From NCBI GenBank assembly GCA_001724265.1, contig MEDY01000309.1, positions 1 through 36,953 on the forward strand: a DNA stretch of 36,953 nt, in the 5' to 3' direction. The DNA comes from Rhizaria sp. SCN 62-66. Its lineage: Eukaryota > Rhizaria, unplaced. Below the pieces are notes generated by a model. The model saw only the letters and a program-made list of their open reading frames with translations, did no database searches and was not told where the DNA came from. Numbering within the stretch: position 1 is the first letter of the stretch; every line of letters starts with the position of its first letter. Of the stretch, positions 31,701 through 36,953 are shown one piece after another. A program made the position numbers and the translations under genes.

Positions 31701-34700
31701 CTCGCAGCGCGTCAGCTCGCGCGTCGTGCGCAGCTGCGCAGTGCCGAAGTCGCTGTGCCGCCGAAAACGCCATCGGATTCTGGCAAACTCAACGGCAATG
31801 TGCATACCAATAGCTGTGATGTTAGTGATGATGATCAAGACGACAGCGACTACTTTAGCGATCATGATGATGACGACACTGATTGCGACTTTGAGACGAG
31901 CATGAACACTGTTAGAACTTCCAGCAGTGGTGTTGTAAGCCGTGTGCGTGCTTCTTTGCCCGGTGTCAGCCAGTTCTTGTACCACACTGCCGTCCCGGTA
32001 CTGTCGCGCGCGCTCACGCTCTCTGCGGCGCTGGACTCATGGATGCCCACGACTACTGGAAGCGGGAGTCTCAGCACCCGCTTAGATCTCACTCCGAACA
32101 TTAAGTCAAGCGTGAAGACCAAAGCGGCAGCGGTTGATGCGGCGCTGCTGTCTCTCACCCAGCAGTTTACGACGAACGCTCACATCACGTGCCCTTGCCC
32201 CTGCGCTTGCCATAACAGCATCAACAACATTATCAGCTCCAGCAGCGTAAACGCACATTCGAGCTCTCCGGACTCAAGTTTCAGTTGCCGTGATGACTGC
32301 GGATTTGCGTGTAGCTGCGGTGTTGTACATGTGTCGGTAGCGTTTCAACAGCCGCCCGCATCCGAGCGCGTGCACTCGCAGTCCCAGCCATTGCTGTCAC
32401 AGTCGTCGAGCTCGCAGCTTTCTTCAAGCTCGCAGTCGCTGATGGTGCGCTCGCGCTCTGTTGTTGTCGATGCGTTATTTCCCACAAATCCAATGAATAG
32501 TAATGTTCGGAGCAGTGCGAGTGTCAATAACGATGATGCTCGAGTTGATGCTCTCAAAACAACTGCGATCCGCCTCCGTCTTCATTTGAACACTGACAAG
32601 AACAGTGACACTGACAACAGTAACGACTCTGACACTAATGTGATCAACAGCAATGGAAGCAACAACTCGAGCACCAGTAAGAACAGCAGCACGAACACTC
32701 AGAGTGTGAATGCAATGACATCTGCTCGCGCACTAGCTTCCCGTCTCTACCCCGCGTCTCCCGCCTCTTCACTAAGGGGTGGCCGCGTCGCAACGGCAAC
32801 AGTGTCGTCTCTCGCCCTCGCATGCACGCATTACCTGCCGTCACTGCCATTACGAGTGCGGCTTTATTTCGATATTGCATCGCCCGCCCTGACTAACAGC
32901 AACAACAATGGTGGCATCAAGATTGACAGTGATCTCGATACAGCTGCCTTAAGTGACCGCGGGCGCAGTTTAGCAACGGACTCTCAACTCCTGCCGTTGC
33001 TGCAGCAGCGCTACCCTGCCACGCTCTCAGCCGCTGCCACGGCCGACGCGCTGCTGCTGCCGGCGCTGGCAATTGCGCACAGTGGCGCTGTGGCCGCGGT
33101 GGCCGGCAGCGAGGCGCTGGCGAACGCGATCGCGCTGGCCTGGGACAGGGCGCGGCTTTACAGAGGCAAGATTATCCGCAACAGCAACAACAACAACAAC
33201 AGCAACAACAGCACGAGCGAGAACACAAGCAATACCACTAATGCTGGTCACGTCAACAGTAGCTTTGCTAATACCGCTGGTTTCGGTTCCCACACCACCA
33301 GCGGTAGCTCCAGCGCGGCCAGCGGTCTCTCCCTGCTCTCGGCGTCGCCGGCCTCTGCGGCGCGGCTTGTCGGCCTTGGTCGCAGTCTAGCCAAGGACTC
33401 CACACTGCGCGCGGCCCTAGGTACGATCAATATACATGTATATTGATTCAATCAAAACTTTGACAAGCAAATCACTATCCTGACTATTATCAATTGCATT
33501 CATGACTTCGATCAACTTTACTTCGCTTTTTTTAATTGTTTTCATTGATAGTGCGCATCGCCGAGTCTCCGCTGCCAACTGTGGCGCCGCCTTTGATTGC
33601 TCTTCTGCTTGTTTTACTCGCACCAACAACAGCAACAGCGACCGCTACAACTGAGGCTACTGCTACTAATGCTAGCGGTGCTAATGTTGATGTTCAGAGT
33701 GACTGCTATGTGCGTGCGTTTGTCGCTACTGTGTTGTTCACAGTCACTTGCACATCAAACGCGCAGACAACAACACAAACGCAAGCCAGCACGGCCGCAA
33801 CTTACGCGTCAACGCTGAGCAATGGACGCACGACTAACATCAGCAATGACGCCAGTGTTGATACGAGTACAAGTGGTAACGACAGTGATAGTGTCAGTGA
33901 TGCAAGTGAGAACTCTGGTTTTGGTTTTATTCTTGATTTGCCCTCTGTTTTTGCTGCTGCTCTCAAGTCAGACTGCGATGTCGCAACTGCTGGCTCTAAA
34001 AGCGCCAGTAAGAGTGGTAACAACGGCAGCGTGATAGGCCACAAAAGTGAGTTCACATCGCTGTTAGAGCGACTTTCTGCGATTCTCACGCTTCTCATTC
34101 CTTTGCAACTGCCGCTTAGCAACACCACCACCTCGACAACGCATGGTCCAACATCTGCACCAGCGACAACGGAAGCTACTGCGGCGACGGCGGCCGCTGC
34201 GAATGTGACTAAGCTGGCACAAACACTGCTTAAGGTTGCTAGGGCGAATCAGCGGTGGGACCTCCAAGGTAAGTATAAGGACAACGCTCACTAAATGCAT
34301 TTTATCATAATCGTACAAGATGTCGTATATTGAATCATTAGATGAAGAAACTGCAATATATCTCTGAAAAATTACTGATTTTACATCTTCTCTCGTCGTA
34401 TCCCCGTCACATCTCCCAGGTCTACTAACCTCCAAGGCGACAGCAAAGGCTCTTTTGTCACCGGCAAGTGTGCTGCTGCTGGCGCGGGGGCGGGTGGCTC
34501 AGCTCAAGACACTGCTGGGCGGCGGCGGCAACAACAACACCAGCGCTATGAGCAACAGTGGTCGCAGCAGCAGCAACAGCAGTCATACTGCTGGTGGGAG
34601 TAACAGCGCGATGAGTATTGTGGGTGAACTGATGCGTGAAGGCTTTGCTGTGAGTAATACCTCCAGCAACAGTACCAACAGCTTGACCACAAACAACACT

Positions 34701-35588
34701 GCGAGCAAACTAGCTCACAGCAACCCGAACGTGGCCAGTGTTGCACCTGGAGCTGTTGCAACGCTTGCTAACAGCATTACTCCGAGTGACGCTGACGCTG
34801 ATGCTCTTTCCACAATAACGAGTGCTGACCCTGCTGCAAATGATGATAAACACAGTGCCTGCTATGACAAAGGCTCGGATGGTGACAACATCAAGAGCAG
34901 TGTCACTGTTACTGCCAACACATCTCAGGTTCCTGCGTTGATTTACAACGCCGATTCTCGCGACATCACGTCATCCACTCCTATCACCACAGCGACCGCA
35001 ACAACTCAAACAACGACCACTGGGACCGACGCTCCTGTTGGCAGTATTGGCATCCTCAACAGTGACAGTAATGTCAACGCCAGTCCCATCGCTGGTGTCA
35101 ATGCCAGTGTCGGTGCCAGTGACAAGGACGACGTTACGACTCTGAGCGCTCTGGCTCGACTCAGGGCTCGCATCAAGACGCGCATGCAACAAAAGGAAGC
35201 GCAGCCTCACTCAAAAGATGCGCCCCCACAAGCATCAACTGAGACTCAGTCACAGACACAGACACTTCCGCAGCAACAGCTCCAGCAATTACAACTACCG
35301 CCGTCAACCCAGTCGCCGCCGCTGCAGCTGCAGCAACAATCGCAGACGCCGCGGCGCTTCTTACCACTGCGTGTACTCACGCAACGCAACACAAACACGA
35401 TTTCGAACAACGGCAATAGCAATAGCACAACCAGACGTGCTCCGATATCTCTGTACAACGCCACAACTGCTACAATTTCGGTCGTCCCTATGCAAGTGAA
35501 CGCAGTTCATGGTCGTGACTGGAATGCCGGTATTGTTGACATAGTACGGGGTTTCAACGACGATTTGCCTATCGTTGCGCAATTCTAA
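25795..35588 (+). CDS. Unrecognised giant protein (about 3112 residues) read through four in-frame UAG codons
   Basis: Exons 25795-26195, 26369-33420, 33552-34268 and 34420-35588 join in phases 2, 1 and 1 to a total of exactly 3113 codons, ending in TAA. Exon 2 is open for 7 kb except for four TAG triplets (residues 270, 690, 958, 1759); no in-frame TAA or TGA interrupts it. I do not recognise the family. Visible structure: many predicted amphipathic or hydrophobic helices of the style LL.sP.vv..ll (WPALLRNARFWAFAARI, SVWFWALLLDREFVQGML, VFFTPAVLASFLGTMW, IFSAPAVVAAFVARAA, LLVPLLQSPWLVASCL, FPPRPLLRVLLASAPTLL), separated by long Ser/Asn/Gln/Thr/Ala-rich linkers. The pattern resembles an alpha-solenoid or STI1-like helix-pair protein broken up by disordered insertions; that is inference only. 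The ATG at 25795 has C at -3 and sits just after a possible acceptor, so the true start may be further upstream. Confidence 0.75.
26196..26368 (+). other. Intron 1 of the giant gene (phase 2, 173 nt)
   Basis: Donor GCAGG/GTACGCG and acceptor TGCTATATAG/ATCAACG. The split codon GG+A restores the frame into STIAMILAQLS. Confidence 0.88.
26775..26777 (+). other. In-frame UAG 1 in the giant gene (residue 270)
   Basis: The frame reads QQHQQHH-TAG-PLQQQVLQPPK and stays open for 1.26 kb after it. The local context is Gln-rich. Confidence 0.85.
28035..28037 (+). other. In-frame UAG 2 in the giant gene (residue 690)
   Basis: The frame reads LQLQQQSHL-TAG-SSLATSPW and is open on both sides. Confidence 0.85.
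28839..28841 (+). other. In-frame UAG 3 in the giant gene (residue 958)
   Basis: The frame reads CQCQS-TAG-RQRQRQCQSQ: every second residue is Gln, and the TAG falls exactly in a Gln position. This is the best clue to its meaning. Confidence 0.9.
31242..31244 (+). other. In-frame UAG 4 in the giant gene (residue 1759)
   Basis: The frame reads ALPQS-TAG-SHSL. The same protein about 50 residues earlier has QPQPQSHSQSHV, so Gln at the TAG would make the matching QSQSHS pattern. Confidence 0.88.
33421..33551 (+). other. Intron 2 of the giant gene (phase 1, 131 nt)
   Basis: Donor GCCCTAG/GTACGAT and acceptor TTTCATTGATAG/TGCGC. The split codon G+TG gives Val. Without splicing the frame ends at a TGA inside the intron. 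Confidence 0.85.
34269..34419 (+). other. Intron 3 of the giant gene (phase 1, 151 nt)
   Basis: Donor CCAAG/GTAAGTA, the only canonical GTAAGT donor in the window, and acceptor ACATCTCCCAG/GTCTAC. The split codon G+GT gives Gly. Confidence 0.88.
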
Positions 35589-35788
35589 CAAACATTCACC
35601 TCAAACCAAGTTTAATAGCTCTCGATAATTAGCTTATCACGTATAATCTAGCCATTCCCAATATATACCGAAAAAAAATTTTGATTCCTTTCTCATATTC
35701 ACTTCAGCAGTGCTCAGATATTCTCTCTGCAGTTGTTACGCTCACGCTGATGACGCATGTGCTGTCTGAAACTCTTCAGATTGCGCCA

Positions 35789-35794
35789 AATAAA
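35789..35794 (+). promoter_or_regulatory. Candidate poly(A) signal AATAAA
   Basis: An AATAAA lies about 200 bp after the TAA of the giant gene, at a plausible 3'UTR distance. Usage is unproven. Confidence 0.35.
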
Positions 35795-35985
35795 ACTCAT
35801 TTTAAATCATGTTTATTTGTCTTCAGATGACTAGTTTTATATTTCGAACCACGAGGTAACGTGAACACTTTACGGATATAACATCAAAAGTCATATAATA
35901 TTATTCTGAAGTTTTAATAACTAAGATTTTAGGCGGCGACGTCATCTACAGCTCAATAACTAGCGTAAACAGCTCGTTTTGACCT

Positions 35986-36006
35986 TGTCTAAGTACCACT
36001 TAGACA
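35986..36006. repeat. Perfect 9-bp hairpin upstream of the first tRNA gene
   Basis: TGTCTAAGT and ACTTAGACA form a perfect stem around a 3-nt loop (ACC), 13 bp before the tRNA. The function is unknown. Confidence 0.6.
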
Positions 36007-36019
36007 GGGAACATAGAAA

Positions 36020-36092
36020 AGTTCTATAGCTCAGTGGTATGAGCATTGGTCTAATAAGCCAATGGTCCTGGGTTCGACCCCCAGTAGGACTA
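36020..36092 (+). tRNA. tRNA-Ile(AAU), copy 1
   Basis: The 73-nt sequence folds as a complete cloverleaf: acceptor AGTTCTA/TAGGACT (one G-U), D stem GCTC/GAGC, anticodon stem TTGGT/GCCAA with 7-nt loop CTAATAA (anticodon AAT at 36053-36055, expected to become IAU), T stem CTGGG/CCCAG with loop TTCGACC, discriminator A. Internal Pol III A box TAGCTCAGTGG (36027-36037) and B box GGTTCGACCCC (36071-36081) are present. CCA is not encoded and there is no intron, as expected for a nuclear gene. Confidence 0.95.
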
Positions 36093-36100
36093 TTTTTTTT
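36093..36100 (+). terminator. Pol III terminator after tRNA-Ile copy 1
   Basis: A run of eight T follows the discriminator base directly. Confidence 0.85.
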
Positions 36101-36251
36101 GTTCTACGTTCCTTACTTTAGCCACCACTCCAGCCTATTCAGTCTCTCGCTTCATCAAGCATGTGAAAGAACGTGCGTTGTCTGCTGCCGAAGTGCGTCC
36201 ACTGCAAAGTGTACGACTGGAGCATCAGAGTAGCGTATTGTGCAGCAAAGC

Positions 36252-36324
36252 AGTTCTATAGCTCAGTGGTATGAGCATTGGTCTAATAAGCCAATGGTCC
36301 TGGGTTCGACCCCCAGTAGGACTA
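36252..36324 (+). tRNA. tRNA-Ile(AAU), copy 2
   Basis: Identical over all 73 nt to copy 1, 232 bp downstream, same strand; anticodon AAT at 36285-36287, A box 36259-36269, B box 36303-36313. The sequence between the copies is not similar to the flanks of the other copy. Confidence 0.95.
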
Positions 36325-36331
36325 TTTTTTT
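36325..36331 (+). terminator. Pol III terminator after tRNA-Ile copy 2
   Basis: A run of seven T immediately after the tRNA. Confidence 0.85.
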
Positions 36332-36333
36332 AT

Positions 36334-36356
36334 ACAAGGCTCCTTTGGGGCCTTGT
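36334..36356. repeat. 10-bp hairpin just after the second tRNA terminator
   Basis: ACAAGGCTCC and GGGGCCTTGT pair (one G-T) around a 3-nt TTT loop. It may be a transcript-end or chromatin feature, or chance. Confidence 0.5.
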
Positions 36357-36802
36357 CTATCGTTTTGCGCGCAATTACACTGCGCATCACCGCCCTACGC
36401 ACCGTCGCACTCCTTCGCACACCGCTGCCGCCTCCGGTCCGCTCTACCGCTTCGCTGCCATGGAGCTACCTTTCCTTTTTGCCTCGGTGGTGCTCTCTTG
36501 ACTACCTCCATCTCTCCACGCTCCAGTCGCTTGCGCTGACTTGTTCAAGTTGCGAGTCATGCGAGTTAGACAGTCGCACAGTCACTGTTCAGGTCCAGTC
36601 GTAGCACTGTGCATTGACTCTCATGAACACCCAGCACTGCGACAGTTGCCGACCAGGTGTCATGACGCTTTCAGGGTTACATGCCGCGCTCAGTTGTGCT
36701 TGCCCAGTCATGGTCACTGTTGTCACTCAGTGTACTGTTGCAACCGAAGAGACAGCTGTCTACTTGATGGACACAACAGCGTGACACTTATATTAGAAGT
36801 GT

Positions 36803-36829
36803 GCATTCATGCATGAACAGCATGAATGC
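36803..36829. repeat. 9-bp hairpin containing a 12-bp palindrome
   Basis: GCATTCATG and CATGAATGC form an inverted repeat with a 9-nt loop, and TTCATGCATGAA (36806-36817) is itself a perfect palindrome. Confidence 0.6.
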
Positions 36830-36918
36830 GAGCTAGAGCCTGTTTTAGTGTTGTTATAGTAGTATATATTTAAGCGGACTATAACTCACACGAACAAAAA
36901 TGAACTATCGCATAAGTC

Positions 36919-36951
36919 ATCATAACTCAGTCACGATCATAACTCAGTCAC
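36919..36951. repeat. Direct repeat with 17-bp period at window end
   Basis: ATCATAACTCAGTCAC occurs at 36919-36934 and 36936-36951. It may be the start of a longer minisatellite cut by the window edge. Confidence 0.7.
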
Positions 36952-36953
36952 TG

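Larger units (their letters stand above)
35589..36019. other. 3' flank of the giant gene, up to the tRNA genes
   Basis: AT-rich, no ORF. It holds a candidate poly(A) signal at 35789-35794 and a hairpin at 35986-36006. Confidence 0.5.
36357..36953. other. Right-end region, no gene called
   Basis: No supported coding region. A short ATG ORF near 36460 ends after about 15 codons. It contains a 9-bp hairpin at 36803-36829 and a 17-bp-period repeat at the very end. It may be the upstream region of a gene beyond the window. Confidence 0.5.

Noticed and set aside
26369-33420. Giant gene as a pseudogene or as several separate genes
   Set aside because: Only TAG interrupts the frame; there are no TAA, TGA or frameshifts, and splice phases on both sides agree. 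Segments after each TAG lack start codons with promoters or UTR-like DNA between them.
36020-36324. The tRNA pair as UAG suppressor tRNAs
   Set aside because: The anticodon is AAU (Ile), not CUA; the fold leaves no alternative anticodon. No CUA tRNA was found in the window.

Overview
The window is nuclear DNA of a eukaryote, most likely a protist. It carries spliceosomal introns with GT..AG borders, a cytosolic ribosomal protein gene (eS24), a tRNA nuclear exporter (exportin-T), a MUTYH-type DNA glycosylase, an SLC45/sucrose-transporter-like MFS protein, and Pol III tRNA genes with A and B boxes. Exons are GC-rich and full of low-complexity runs (Ala, Ser, Gln, Asn, Asp, His-Gly). Intergenic DNA and introns are AT-rich. 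I cannot name the species or the group.

Layout: eS24 (minus, cut by the left edge, 1-285); a 2.0 kb intergenic gap with a cluster of E-box-like sites; a 2772-residue MFS transporter in two exons (plus, 2282-10773); a MUTYH homologue of about 1658 residues in one exon (plus, 11432-16408); an unrecognised 233-residue protein in three exons (plus, 17118-18266); exportin-T in three exons (minus, 19449-23525), tail to tail with the previous gene; an unrecognised protein of about 3112 residues in four exons (plus, 25795-35588); and two identical tRNA-Ile(AAU) genes (plus, 36020-36092 and 36252-36324), each followed by a T-tract terminator.

The main discovery is that UAG appears to be a sense codon, probably glutamine. 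The giant 3' gene can be read through four exons with matching splice phases only if four in-frame TAG triplets (26775, 28035, 28839, 31242) are translated. No in-frame TAA or TGA occurs in its 9.3 kb of coding sequence before the final TAA. At 28839 and 31242 the TAG falls exactly where a repetitive Gln pattern needs Gln. The MUTYH gene has a fifth in-frame TAG, at codon 18 of its extended N-terminus. All five gene ends visible in the window use TAA (four) or TGA (one). Under the standard code the giant gene would be mis-annotated as several fragments or as a pseudogene.

Other points: seven of eight introns begin GTACG rather than the usual GTRAG; conserved enzymes and transporters carry very large disordered insertions; MUTYH has three acidic SUMO-interaction-like motifs; and the MFS loops carry His-Gly clusters like those of zinc transporters. 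The genes do not form an obvious pathway. This is an ordinary eukaryotic gene neighbourhood whose unusual features are the code and the proteome style.
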